Below, piece by piece: positions 17,528 through 26,453 of a DNA stretch of 64,000 nt (position 1 is its first letter; every line of letters starts with the position of its first letter). Below the pieces are notes generated by a model. The model had not been told where the DNA came from. It did not search any database and was given only the letters and a program-made list of their open reading frames with translations. The stretch is from CACZQA01 sp050943615 (lineage in GTDB: Bacteria > Actinomycetota > Coriobacteriia > Coriobacteriales > QAMH01), in assembly GCA_050943615.1 (NCBI GenBank), contig JBMNPN010000001.1, positions 34,765 through 98,764 on the forward strand, written 5' to 3'. Made by a program: the position numbers and the translations under genes.

Positions 17528-19411
17528 ATGAAGCAGTTCTTGAGGACATATTTCTTCGCGGTCGTGTTCTTCGCACTCATGGTGTTCCGCCTCTTTCTGG
17601 GTGTGGGCATGCCGCTTTGCGTGCACGCGCAGGCAAGCTATGACGATGTCTGGGCGCTGAACGCCGCCGACAGCATCGAAAGCGGCCAGTGGCTCGGCTC
17701 CTACAGCGATGTCGCCCTTGTGAAGAGTGTCGGCTTTCCGCTCTTCCTCGCCTTCACGCACGTCGACTTCTTTGGCTACACGCTCGTGCTGACGCTGCTC
17801 TGGATTCTGGCATCGGTCTTTTTCGTCTGTGCCGTGCGCCCGCTCTTTCGGGGGCGCTGGGTCTTCATGCTCGCCTTTGCCCTGCTGCTCTTCTGCCCGG
17901 TCAGCTTTGCGACGGACACCTTCATGCGGGTCTATCGCAACAGCATCACGGCAGCCCAGGTGCTCATCGTCTTCGGCGGCTTCCTGGGCATGTACGTGCG
18001 CGTGAAGGGCCTGAGGACGCCCGACCCCTTGCGCCTTTCGGGAAAGCCGCTCCTCCACTCGCTGCACTCGGTCTGGCTGCGCATGCTTCCCTGGGGAATC
18101 GGCGCGGCGCTCGGTCTTGCGTGGTTCAGCGTGACGCGCGAGGACAGCCTGTGGGTCTGGCCGTTCGCACTCGTCGCCATGGTGGTGCTGTGCGTGTGCG
18201 TCGTTCGCCGTCGTTTCATTGAAAAGCACCTCATGCCGGACGGGCCGTATGATTCGACGGCTCTGGAGCACCGCTATCCAGCCGGCTTCTTGAGCCGCAT
18301 CGGGACCGTCGCTGCCCTCATCGTGGCGATCTCCCCGCTTCTTGCGACGGGCATCACCGTCGGCGTCATCAGCTCGGTCAACCAGGCAAATTACGGCGTT
18401 TCCACGGTGGCAGAGATCAACTCGGGAAACTTCTCGCGCCTCGTGCGCGACCTGTATGCCATCGCACCCGATGAAGAGCAGGAAAACCAGCGTGTCGCCT
18501 GCTCTCACGAAAGCCTCGTGCAGGCTTGCGAGCAGAGCCCGACGCTGCAATCGATTTCGTCGTATCTGGAGCGCGAGTTCTACAGCTGGGGCGATCGGAT
18601 TGACGGAGACCCCGGGGACGGCCAGGTGAACGGCGGGGAGTTTCCCTGGGTCATCAGGCGCGCGGCAAATGACGCGGGCTGGTTCTCCTCTGCCACGGAG
18701 GCTGATGAGCAGTTCGGGAAAGCGGCCGACGAGCTCGAGGCCGCGTTCTCGTCAGGCGCCCTTGCGCAACGCGGCACTTGGCCCTCTTCGCTCATGACTC
18801 CCTGGGATAATCGATACGCCGGAGATTTCTGCGGCGCGCTTGCTGAGACGCTCTGGCAGATGGCCTCGTATGCGGACGTGACCTGCGACCCCTATCCCGC
18901 TCAGGGAAGCGACGAGGGCATCTCGTACTTCGAGCAGCGCACCGATGATGTCGCCTACGAGCAGGGTGGCCCCACGCCCATCTGCTGCACGGTCGGGACG
19001 GGCATCATCTGGATCTACCGCATCCTGGGACCGGTCATCGCAGTTGTCGGCCTCATCTGCTTCATCCGGCTGATCATGCGAGCGATTCAGGCCCGCCGCC
19101 AGGCGCGGAAGGCCGAAGCCGGAGGGCGTGATTCAGCGTGCTTCATGCGCTGGTATCTTGGACCGCTCGTGCTGATGCTGTTCGGCATCGGGCTTTCCGT
19201 GGTCTGCCTTGCCTGCGGGCTTGCCTACACGCGCGTCTCGTCTTTCGTGCCGATCAGCTTCTATTATTACGGGAGTGGGGGCTACCCGCTCGTGCTCGCG
19301 TTCTGCTGTCTTGCCTTTGCGGGTATTGGGCGCGCCGGCTGGAACTATTCGAAAGACCGACTCGAGCACAGTGACGAGAAGGACCGACAGCGGGAGGGCG
19401 AGGCCGAATGA
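17528..19411 (+). CDS. Large polytopic membrane protein of the polysaccharide cluster, GT-C-like
   Basis: 627 residues with a first helix at 5-30, about 10 hydrophobic segments in total and a long extracytoplasmic region (about residues 290-480). After helix 1 comes ASYDDVWALNAADS, an acidic pair in the first outer loop like that of GT-C glycosyltransferases, then a KSVGFPLFLA segment. A later loop has VTREDSLWVWP. This order suggests a lipid-phosphosugar-dependent glycosyltransferase, but a polymerase (Wzy-like) role is possible because no other Wzy is seen. I do not recognise the family. The stop overlaps the next gene's ATG by 4 bases (ATGA), indicating translational coupling. Confidence 0.6.
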   Translation: MKQFLRTYFFAVVFFALMVFRLFLGVGMPLCVHAQASYDDVWALNAADSIESGQWLGSYSDVALVKSVGFPLFLAFTHVDFFGYTLVLTLLWILASVFFVCAVRPLFRGRWVFMLAFALLLFCPVSFATDTFMRVYRNSITAAQVLIVFGGFLGMYVRVKGLRTPDPLRLSGKPLLHSLHSVWLRMLPWGIGAALGLAWFSVTREDSLWVWPFALVAMVVLCVCVVRRRFIEKHLMPDGPYDSTALEHRYPAGFLSRIGTVAALIVAISPLLATGITVGVISSVNQANYGVSTVAEINSGNFSRLVRDLYAIAPDEEQENQRVACSHESLVQACEQSPTLQSISSYLEREFYSWGDRIDGDPGDGQVNGGEFPWVIRRAANDAGWFSSATEADEQFGKAADELEAAFSSGALAQRGTWPSSLMTPWDNRYAGDFCGALAETLWQMASYADVTCDPYPAQGSDEGISYFEQRTDDVAYEQGGPTPICCTVGTGIIWIYRILGPVIAVVGLICFIRLIMRAIQARRQARKAEAGGRDSACFMRWYLGPLVLMLFGIGLSVVCLACGLAYTRVSSFVPISFYYYGSGGYPLVLAFCCLAFAGIGRAGWNYSKDRLEHSDEKDRQREGEAE

Positions 19412-20364
19412 GCAACAGGCCACGTGTCCTCGTGCTGATGACGACCTACAACGGGCAGGCGTTCGTGCACGACCAGCTCAAGAGCATATTCAACCAGCGG
19501 GGCGTGGACGTCACGCTGCGGGTCTGCGATGACTGCTCCACGGACAACACCTTCCGCATCCTCGAGACCTGGGCTGCAAAGCATGACAACATGCAGGTTC
19601 TCAGGAACTCCGAGAACAAAGGCGTCGTGCGCAACGTGATGGACCTCGTCTACTCGGCCCCGGCGGATGAGTACGACTTCTTCGCCATCGCCGACCAGGA
19701 CGACGTGTGGCATCCCAACAAGCTGCTCGAGGCGAGCCGGCGCATCTTCTCGAACACCTCGCGCCCCGAGCTCTACTACGCCGATGTTCGCAACATCGAT
19801 GAGCGCGGCAGGACGATCGGCTTCGAGTACCGCCCCTACAAGGTGTGCGCCGAACATCCCGCGAGCCTGCTGCTTGTGCAGAACTGGTGCCTGGGCTGCA
19901 CGCTTCTCATGAACGGCGCGCTGGTGAAGCTCCTGCGCCAGCATCCGGTCTACGACTTCGGCCGCATGTACGATGCCTGGATTCACGCCGTGGCGCTTTT
20001 CTGCGGTGGCTTTGTCTATCCCGACCTCGACCATCACTACGTGAACCGCCGCATCACCGGGCACAACACGGTGGGCATCATGAACGAGGAGCGCAGCACG
20101 GGCTATCTTGTGAAGAAGGGGACGCACTGGCTGTTTCTGGGCGAGCCCGAGGTGTCCAAGAAGCACACCGAGTTCGCGGCGGCACTGCTGCGCGAGTACA
20201 AGGACGACATGCTGCCCGAGACGGCGCGCCTGGTCGAGGACGTCGCCCTGCGGCAGGTCTCCTTCAAGTCGCGGTGGCGGCTGTTCAGGCGCAAGGACAT
20301 CGTCATGCCCACCAAGACCAGGACCCGCTGGTTGCGCTGGATGGTGCTTCTCAAGCGGTTCTAG
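19408..20364 (+). CDS. GT2-family glycosyltransferase (rhamnosyltransferase-like)
   Basis: 318 residues. The GT-A core is clear: VLVLMTTYNGQAFVHDQLKSI at the N-terminus, CDDCSTDNTF, and the metal-binding IADQDDVWHPNKL. The ADQDDVW form is common in rhamnosyl- and related transferases of surface-glycan clusters. A cytoplasmic enzyme adding one sugar to the lipid-linked repeat unit is likely. It is coupled to the upstream membrane protein by an ATGA overlap. Donor and linkage are not inferable. Confidence 0.85.
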   Translation: MSNRPRVLVLMTTYNGQAFVHDQLKSIFNQRGVDVTLRVCDDCSTDNTFRILETWAAKHDNMQVLRNSENKGVVRNVMDLVYSAPADEYDFFAIADQDDVWHPNKLLEASRRIFSNTSRPELYYADVRNIDERGRTIGFEYRPYKVCAEHPASLLLVQNWCLGCTLLMNGALVKLLRQHPVYDFGRMYDAWIHAVALFCGGFVYPDLDHHYVNRRITGHNTVGIMNEERSTGYLVKKGTHWLFLGEPEVSKKHTEFAAALLREYKDDMLPETARLVEDVALRQVSFKSRWRLFRRKDIVMPTKTRTRWLRWMVLLKRF

Positions 20365-20603
20365 GGAAGTGCATATATGCAGGTCATCGGGCCAAAGTGG
20401 GGACTCTCTTTGGCTTTCTATCTGCATATCCGCAGGTCAAAGCCGTGTTATTTCCGCACAGGTTTTTTATCGCCGCTTACCGTCTGCATCGCCGCTGCTG
20501 CGGGTTCTTTCGTCTGGCGCGCGCTAAGCTTGAGACATCGAATAGCTACTCGCTTGCCTTCTCGAAACGTAGTATCCGCTCATCGTTTGAAAGCTCTGTT
20601 CAC
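20365..20603. other. 239-base non-coding gap inside the glycosyltransferase cluster
   Basis: It holds a weak terminator-like hairpin (GCCAAAG at 20391 pairing with CTTTGGC at 20408-20414, then TTTCT) and a near-direct repeat of TGCATAT-N2-GCAGGTCA (about 20370 and 20432). The sequence is less GC-rich than the flanking genes. No ORF with a ribosome site is seen. Confidence 0.55.
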
Positions 20604-21758
20604 GTGAAAGTTCTCTTCGTGCTCTCTTTGGGGAAGCTCGACGGGGGCGCTGCTCTCGTCTGGATGAACTTGCTCGACGGCCTGCGCACGCGCGGGGTCG
20701 AGCCTTATGTCGTCATCCCCAAAGACGCCGATGGGTCGCTCACATCCGAGCTCGATCGTCGGAATATCCCCTGGCGCGCGATTTTCTACACCTGGTGGGT
20801 CACGAGCAGCTCGAATGAGACCACGCCCCTACGGCGCGTGCGGCGCATGGGCGGCAAGCTCATCAACCGCAGCACCGACCGTCAAATCGGCGCCTACATG
20901 GAAGAATGCGGCATCGAGCTCGTCTACATCTGCGATGGCACGATCACGGCAGGGCTCCACGAGGCAAAGCGTCGTGGGATTCCCGTCGTCTGGCATATCC
21001 ACGAGTTCATCCGCGACACTCCCGGCGGCGTCAAGTTCAGCGACCCGGAAGCGCACGTGGGATCGACGCTTGCCTTGGCCGATGCCATCATCACGGTCAC
21101 GCGCTCCATCAAAACCGACCTGCGCACGCGCTTTCCGATGCTCCAGAACATCCATGTCGTCTACAACGGCATCCCGAAGTCCCGCATCTTCGACAAGCCC
21201 GTACGGCCCGAGGGCAAGACGGTCGTCTTCACGCTGGTGGGCAGAATCGATGAGAACAAGGGCCAGGAAGACGCGATCCGCGCGTTCATCCGCATCGCCC
21301 CGAAGTACCCAAATGCCGTGCTGCGCATCGTCGGGACGGGGGACCCAAAGCTCACCGAGCGTCTCAAGGTACTGGCGGATCGTGGCGCTGCACACGGGTG
21401 CATTGAGTTTCTGGGCTATCGCAAGGACATCCCGATTATTTGGCGCGACACCGACATCGCGCTCAACTGCTCGTATTCGGAAGGCTGCAGCATGGTGCTC
21501 TGCGAGGCCATGTCGAGCGGGTGCCTGATGCTGTGCTCGACGGCGGAGAGCAACGTCGAGCTCATCGATGGCAAGTACGGCGTGCTCTACGAGCGCACCA
21601 AGGTCGCCGATCTCGCCGAAAAGATGGCATGGGTCATCGACCATCCCGATGAATGCCAGAAGCTCGCGCTGGCAGGCAAGCGCCGCGCTCAGCGCATCTT
21701 CGACCTCGACCGGCAGATCGACCTGGTCTATCAGATTTTCACCGAGGTACTCAAATGA
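20604..21758 (+). CDS. GT4-family glycosyltransferase
   Basis: 384 residues, GT-B fold. The N-terminal domain begins VKVLFVLSLGKLDGGAALV; the C-terminal nucleotide-sugar domain holds FTLVGRIDENKGQEDAI and the E-x7-E element SYSEGCSMVLCEAMSSG. It transfers a sugar from an NDP donor to a lipid-linked acceptor. The GTG at 20604 is chosen because the conserved first strand starts there; the ribosome site (TGAAAG) is weak. An in-frame open region runs upstream but overlaps the preceding gene in another frame and is not protein-like. The next gene overlaps by ATGA. Confidence 0.85.
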   Translation: MKVLFVLSLGKLDGGAALVWMNLLDGLRTRGVEPYVVIPKDADGSLTSELDRRNIPWRAIFYTWWVTSSSNETTPLRRVRRMGGKLINRSTDRQIGAYMEECGIELVYICDGTITAGLHEAKRRGIPVVWHIHEFIRDTPGGVKFSDPEAHVGSTLALADAIITVTRSIKTDLRTRFPMLQNIHVVYNGIPKSRIFDKPVRPEGKTVVFTLVGRIDENKGQEDAIRAFIRIAPKYPNAVLRIVGTGDPKLTERLKVLADRGAAHGCIEFLGYRKDIPIIWRDTDIALNCSYSEGCSMVLCEAMSSGCLMLCSTAESNVELIDGKYGVLYERTKVADLAEKMAWVIDHPDECQKLALAGKRRAQRIFDLDRQIDLVYQIFTEVLK

Positions 21759-22747
21759 CAGCGGGGCCGTTCACTGTCAAAGAACAGGACCCGGAACTTG
21801 TGAGCATCGTCATCCCGGTCCACAATGCGGATGCTTATATAGGGAATTGTCTAGAATGTGTGCTTTCTCAGACGCATGACAGGCTCCAGGTCCTGCTCAT
21901 CGATGACGGTTCGACTGACAAGAGCGTCCAGATCGTGGACGACGCCGCGGCGCGCGATGGGCGCGTTGCTGCAATTCACCAGCAAAACGCCGGCCCCGCC
22001 GCCGCGCGTAACGCGGGACTCGACCAGGTCAAAGGCGCCTGGGTCATGTTCGTCGATGCCGATGACGAGATCGAGGCAGACTACGTGGAGCAGATGCTCA
22101 CCGTTGCCCGGGAGGACAGGGCGGACATCGTGGTGAGCGACTGCATGATCGAGGAGGATGGCGTGCGCAGCCGTTTTGGCATGATCGTTCCCAACTGCTG
22201 CTACGAGGGCGCTGCGGAAGTCTATGCCGACTTCATGCGTGACCACATCCCCTGGAGTCTCTGGGGCAAGCTCTATAGAGGTGAACTCTTCTCGGACCTG
22301 AGATTCTCCGAGGAAAACTACATCGCGGAAGATCTCGAGGCAAACGCGCGGCTCTTTGCGAAAAAGGGCATCGTGGTCTCGACGACCGATGGGGCGGGGT
22401 ACTGCTATCACGTCGTCGCAGGTTCGATCGACCACAGCTTCGATGAGCGGTATCTGCGCCAGTTCTCTGTTTTCGATGACGTGACGTCGCGCGCCGTCGA
22501 AGCCGGCCTGGTCGCGCCCGACTTGGCCGCGGTTTTCTATGAGCGGCGTGTGCTCAACTGCTTTGGCAAGGCGGTAAAGGCGGACGCGCTCGACAAACGG
22601 GTCTCCCGTGCGTTTGCCGATGCCATCGCCTCCTATCGGGCAGACGCCATCGCGTGCCCGGAGGCCCCCGATTGGCTCGTGCGCCAGCTGCGCGTCTCGC
22701 GCTTCGGGATGAGCGCTCTTGCTGCTCTCTATAGAGCGCGCGGATAG
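21755..22747 (+). CDS. GT2-family glycosyltransferase
   Basis: 330 residues. The GT-A domain begins at about residue 15: VSIVIPVHNADAYIGNCLE, LLIDDGSTDKSVQIV, the NAGPAAARNAGL helix and FVDADDEIEADY with the DAD metal motif. The pattern matches EpsJ/CpsI-like transferases. The start ATG at 21755 overlaps the TGA of the upstream gene, so the two are translationally coupled. It is the last of the three glycosyltransferases in this cluster; a promoter lies after it. Confidence 0.87.
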   Translation: MTAGPFTVKEQDPELVSIVIPVHNADAYIGNCLECVLSQTHDRLQVLLIDDGSTDKSVQIVDDAAARDGRVAAIHQQNAGPAAARNAGLDQVKGAWVMFVDADDEIEADYVEQMLTVAREDRADIVVSDCMIEEDGVRSRFGMIVPNCCYEGAAEVYADFMRDHIPWSLWGKLYRGELFSDLRFSEENYIAEDLEANARLFAKKGIVVSTTDGAGYCYHVVAGSIDHSFDERYLRQFSVFDDVTSRAVEAGLVAPDLAAVFYERRVLNCFGKAVKADALDKRVSRAFADAIASYRADAIACPEAPDWLVRQLRVSRFGMSALAALYRARG

Positions 22748-22823
22748 GTGGCCCGCGCGTATCTCCATTTTTCGCATTCTGAGCAGGCGATTGCCCGGAT
22801 ACGCGCAGGCCATGGGCGCGGGG

Positions 22824-22829
22824 TATAAT
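22824..22829 (+). promoter_or_regulatory. -10 box of licD, probably leaderless
   Basis: A consensus TATAAT ends 7 bases before the licD ATG at 22837, so transcription should begin at or one base before the start codon. There is no ribosome site. The -35 region is weak. Confidence 0.55.
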
Positions 22830-22836
22830 TGCGCGC

Positions 22837-23670
22837 ATGGTCAAGACGGTCACATCTCTAGAACAGCTGCACCAGCTCGAGCTGGAGGCGCTCTGCGCGG
22901 TTGAACGTGCGGCACGTGCCTGCGGCGTCCGCTGGTTTCTGCACGGCGGCACGCTGCTCGGCGCCATCCGCGAAGGCGGACCGCTCGCCTGGGACGACGA
23001 CGTCGATATCGCCATGTTGCGCGATGACTTCGACCGCTTCTGCGCCCGTGCTCCGCGTCTGCTCGATTCGCGCTTCAAGTTGCAGTTCCCGGCGGACTTT
23101 CCCGAGTTCTTCGATTTTCTCCCGCGCGTCGTCGATACGGCCTGGCGCTTCGAGGCGGCACGCGATGACGCTGCCGGGTTCGGAGGGCGCATCGAGCATC
23201 CGGCCATCGACATCTTCGTCTTCGAGCCGGCCTGCGTCTCGCCCGAGCGCGACCGCCTGCAATCGGCGCTTCTCCAGGCAAACTACGCCGCCGCGCTCGG
23301 GTTTCGTCCCGGGTTCTCCCACGAGGGATTCTCGGGCATCGAGCTTGCCGCATCCTACGTGCTGCCCGTCTGCGGGAAGGCCATCGGGCTTTCGGAGCTC
23401 ATCGCCCAACGCGAGCGTCTGGCGAGCTGGGGGGACAGCCCGCGCATCCTGCGCATCGTAAACGAGCTTCCGACCTATGCGGACCTGCGCTGGAACAAGC
23501 GCTGGTATCTTCCCAGAGAAGACGGCAGCGAGCGGTATGCATCGTTTTCGGGGGTGCCGCTTCCCGTGCCCGTCAATGCCGAAGCGGATCTGGAAAACGT
23601 CTACGGCCCCGACTGGATGACGCCGCCGCCCCCTGAAAAGCGCGTCCCCCAGCACGCGAGCCTGTCGTAG
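22837..23670 (+). CDS. licD: LicD-family phosphotransferase
   Basis: 277 residues. The LicD nucleotidyltransferase-like core is clear: RWFLHGGTLLGAIREGGPLAWDDDVDIAM, where HGG, the GAIR helix and DDDVDI carry the metal ligands. Family members move a phosphocholine, phosphoethanolamine or ribitol-type phosphate group from a CDP precursor onto cell-surface sugars. In this cluster it would decorate the repeat unit. No choline uptake or activation genes (licA-C) are nearby, so the group added is uncertain. The flippase gene starts 14 bases after its stop. Confidence 0.88.
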   Translation: MVKTVTSLEQLHQLELEALCAVERAARACGVRWFLHGGTLLGAIREGGPLAWDDDVDIAMLRDDFDRFCARAPRLLDSRFKLQFPADFPEFFDFLPRVVDTAWRFEAARDDAAGFGGRIEHPAIDIFVFEPACVSPERDRLQSALLQANYAAALGFRPGFSHEGFSGIELAASYVLPVCGKAIGLSELIAQRERLASWGDSPRILRIVNELPTYADLRWNKRWYLPREDGSERYASFSGVPLPVPVNAEADLENVYGPDWMTPPPPEKRVPQHASLS

Positions 23671-23684
23671 AGGCGGCGTGCGCG

Positions 23685-24989
23685 ATGGCATTCGAGGTCC
23701 ATTCGGTCAAGTACAACTACTTCATGAACCTGCTGCTCACGGGCTGCTCGATCCTGTTTCCGCTCATCACGTTTCCGCTGGTGAGCCGTGCTCTTTTGGC
23801 GGATGCCTATGGTCTCGTGAACTTCGCGAGCTCCACGGCGAGCTGGCTTTCTCTCATCGCGATGCTCGGCGTCAACCGCTACGGCACCCGCGAGATTGCC
23901 CGCGTGCGCGACAACCCCGCCGAGCTCGCCCGCACAACCCGCGAGATATTCGCGGTGACGCTCGCCTCGACGCTCATCGTCTTTGCCTGCTTCATCGTGA
24001 GCATCTTTCTCGTGGAGCGCTTCTCGCAAGACCGGACGCTCTTTTTTATGAACAGCATCACCGTCATCTGCAACACGCTCGGCGTCTCGTGGTTCTTCCA
24101 GGGCATCGAGCAGTATCGCTACATCACGGTGCGCGGCGTGATCGTTCAGGCGGTCTGCCTGTTAGGCGTCATCTTCCTCGTGCACAGCCCGGGCGACTAC
24201 CTCGTCTACGCCGCACTGCTCATCGCCTCGAGCGCCGTTGCCAACCTCGTGAACTTCTTTTACATGCTGCGCCTGATGCGAGAGGCGGATGCCGAGGCGT
24301 ACTACACGCGCGCTCGGCTCGAGCCCAAGCGCCACATAAGGCCGCTTCTCGTCTTCTTCCTGATCGTGGCGGCCATCTCCATCTACACGATGCTCGACAC
24401 CGTCATGCTCGGCTTTCTGTCGACCAACGAGCAGGTCGGCTTCTACTCGTCTGCCATCGCGGTGAAAAACGCCCTGGTGGCGCTCGTTTCGGCGCTTTCG
24501 AACGTGCTGCTGCCGCGCACGGCGAACCTCTATGCGCACGGCGAGCACCTCAAGTTCAAGAAGCTCGTCAGAAAGGCCGTGCGCGTCGTGCTGCTGCTGA
24601 GCGTCCCGCTGTCCGTGGTGGTGGCAGTGCTCGCCACGCCGCTCATGACCTGGTACGCGGGTGCCGCCTTTGCCGGTGCCGGGCCCGCGCTTTCGGTGGT
24701 TGCGCTCGCGGTGATCCCCATCGGCCTTTCGGTGATCTTCTGCGACGAGGTGCTGATTCAGATCGGGCGCGAGGCGACGTGCACGTGGATCTACCTTGCG
24801 GCCGCCATCATCGACTTCGTGGGAAACCTCGTCCTCATCCCCATCCTCGGCGCGCTCGGCGCTGCGATCTCCACCCTGTTCGTCGAGGTGCTCATCACCT
24901 TGATCGAGTTCATCTTGGTGCGCCCCTACCTGTGGGGCGGCGCGGACGGCTATGGCCGTGACCTGCCGCCGTATCGGCCGCGCGAGTAA
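23685..24989 (+). CDS. Wzx-type polysaccharide flippase
   Basis: 434 residues, about 12 to 14 hydrophobic helices, of the MATE-like polysaccharide transporter superfamily. Motifs near the N-terminus (FMNLLLTGCSILFPLITFPL, then LLADAYGLVNFASS and GVNRYGTREIARVRD) are those of O-antigen/teichoic flippases. It would move the undecaprenyl-linked repeat unit across the membrane. It closes the cluster. The ATG at 23685 is used; GAGG lies 11 bases upstream. The convergent lactonase gene follows after a reverse-strand terminator. Confidence 0.9.
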   Translation: MAFEVHSVKYNYFMNLLLTGCSILFPLITFPLVSRALLADAYGLVNFASSTASWLSLIAMLGVNRYGTREIARVRDNPAELARTTREIFAVTLASTLIVFACFIVSIFLVERFSQDRTLFFMNSITVICNTLGVSWFFQGIEQYRYITVRGVIVQAVCLLGVIFLVHSPGDYLVYAALLIASSAVANLVNFFYMLRLMREADAEAYYTRARLEPKRHIRPLLVFFLIVAAISIYTMLDTVMLGFLSTNEQVGFYSSAIAVKNALVALVSALSNVLLPRTANLYAHGEHLKFKKLVRKAVRVVLLLSVPLSVVVAVLATPLMTWYAGAAFAGAGPALSVVALAVIPIGLSVIFCDEVLIQIGREATCTWIYLAAAIIDFVGNLVLIPILGALGAAISTLFVEVLITLIEFILVRPYLWGGADGYGRDLPPYRPRE

Positions 24990-25028
24990 TCTCTTAGGTC
25001 CTCGGTATCGGACACGGGCGTCCCTGCA

Positions 25029-25064
25029 GAAAAAGCGGGCCGAGTCTGTGGCAACTCGACCCGC
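25029..25064 (-). terminator. Terminator of the beta-propeller gene pair
   Basis: On the reverse strand, GCGGGTCGAGT pairs with ACTCGGCCCGC (one mismatch) and is followed by TTTTTCT. It lies 30 bases beyond the stop of the exported lactonase gene. Confidence 0.8.
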
Positions 25065-25094
25065 CTCGCAAGCTCCCAGCTTGCTGCCTAGTGC

Positions 25095-26432
25095 CTATTC
25101 ATGCTGGTAGAAGGTGACGTTTGCCGCCGTCGTCTGATCGGTCTTCTCCCCGTTGTCGGTGAGCGTCCCATCGTCGTTGATGGTCAGCGTTACCATCACA
25201 TCGCTGTACAACGAGCCTACGACAAGGTATTTCCCGTCGGGGCTAATCGCGCAGCCGCGCGGCCAGTTGCAGTCGAGCTTGAGCGACTGGATGTTCTTGG
25301 GAATGCCCGTGTCCTGGTCGATCTTGAAGGCCGCCACACCCTGAAAACCGCCGTCATGGACGCGCTCGCCGTCGACGAGGTTGTCTGAAGAGCCGCGAAA
25401 GACCGAGTAGAGGTAGGTGCCATCATCGCTCATCTTCATGTCCTGCTGCTCGAACTTGCCCCCGTCGCTTTCAGAGGGAACGTCTTTCATCCAGCTCTGA
25501 GGCACGACCTTATCGGAGCCGATTTTCTTGAGCTTGCCGTCGTCGTCATAGCTGAAGACGATGACTTCGTTTGCGCTCTCGAAGTTGAGGTAGACCCACT
25601 TCTTGGAAGGGTGGAAGCGCACGTAGCGGGGGCTGTAGCCGGCGCCGAGGCTGAAGCTGTCGGTGGTCTGCTGCAGCTCGGGTCCGGCGGGGTTGATGTT
25701 GAGGGAGTAGATGTCACCCGTTCCTTTGTCGGCGACGATGAAGAAGCTGCCGTTGGGCTCCCAGGTCACCGTGTGCAGCTGGGAGAGGTGGTTCTTCCCG
25801 CGGTAGGGCTTGCAGTCGAGCGGCGGGTCCACGAGGGTGCCGTCGTCGTTTCGCTTGAAGAGGACCACAGATGCCGTCGGGCATTGCGGAACAATCGTCC
25901 ACTTGCCGTCTTTCTTCTCGGTCGTGCAGACGCAGGGCTTTGCCGTGTGGATGGAGCAGACCAGGTATTGCCCGGTGGGGTCGAGACTCACCATCGAAGG
26001 GTTGGAGCCATAGGAGGGCACCTGCTGCTTTTCGGTCAGGGAGCCATCTGATTCGTTGACCTCGTAGACAAAGATGCGCCCGCCCTTTCCGGCGCTCATG
26101 CCCTTCTCTTTATCGTAGGGCTGATCGCTCTCGTCGGTGACGTAGAGGAGCTTCTTGTCATAGTCGATGGCGATGAAGCCGACGTTGACCTCGTCGGTGA
26201 TCTGCTTGGAATCGCTCATCTTGCCGGTAGAGGTATCGAAGGTGTGGACCCAGAGGCCGGCGTCTCCGCCCTTTTCGTTCCAGCATCCGGTGTAGAGAAA
26301 GGTCTTCGTCCCGCTCGACGACGAAGTGGAGCAGCCCACCAGGCCAAAGCCGGCACTCGCCACCGCGGCCCCGATGCCGAGGGCGGCGCATCCCTTGATG
26401 AAGCTTCTGCGGTCGAAATACAGTTCGCTCAT
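25095..26432 (-). CDS. Tat-exported lipoprotein with a lactonase-type seven-bladed beta-propeller
   Basis: 445 residues. The N-terminus has a Tat motif (DRRSFIKG), a hydrophobic stretch and a lipobox (LVGC), so it should be exported folded and lipid-anchored outside the membrane. The remainder is a lactonase/6-phosphogluconolactonase-like propeller: repeated blades, YVRFHPSKKWVYLNFE, the HDGGFQGVAAF segment and the terminal CAISPDGKYLVVGSLYSD. Known members are hydrolases of sugar lactones, but the outside location argues against a role in the pentose phosphate pathway. The ATG at 26432 follows GAGAGG. It is the second gene of a two-gene unit with its cytoplasmic paralogue. Confidence 0.85.
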   Translation of the reverse strand: MSELYFDRRSFIKGCAALGIGAAVASAGFGLVGCSTSSSSGTKTFLYTGCWNEKGGDAGLWVHTFDTSTGKMSDSKQITDEVNVGFIAIDYDKKLLYVTDESDQPYDKEKGMSAGKGGRIFVYEVNESDGSLTEKQQVPSYGSNPSMVSLDPTGQYLVCSIHTAKPCVCTTEKKDGKWTIVPQCPTASVVLFKRNDDGTLVDPPLDCKPYRGKNHLSQLHTVTWEPNGSFFIVADKGTGDIYSLNINPAGPELQQTTDSFSLGAGYSPRYVRFHPSKKWVYLNFESANEVIVFSYDDDGKLKKIGSDKVVPQSWMKDVPSESDGGKFEQQDMKMSDDGTYLYSVFRGSSDNLVDGERVHDGGFQGVAAFKIDQDTGIPKNIQSLKLDCNWPRGCAISPDGKYLVVGSLYSDVMVTLTINDDGTLTDNGEKTDQTTAANVTFYQHE

Positions 26433-26453
26433 TGTGATATCGCCTCTCAATGT

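Noticed and set aside
19845..20603. Upstream extension of the GT4 glycosyltransferase frame
   Set aside because: It overlaps the previous transferase in another frame and crosses a non-coding gap; the GT-B fold begins at 20604.
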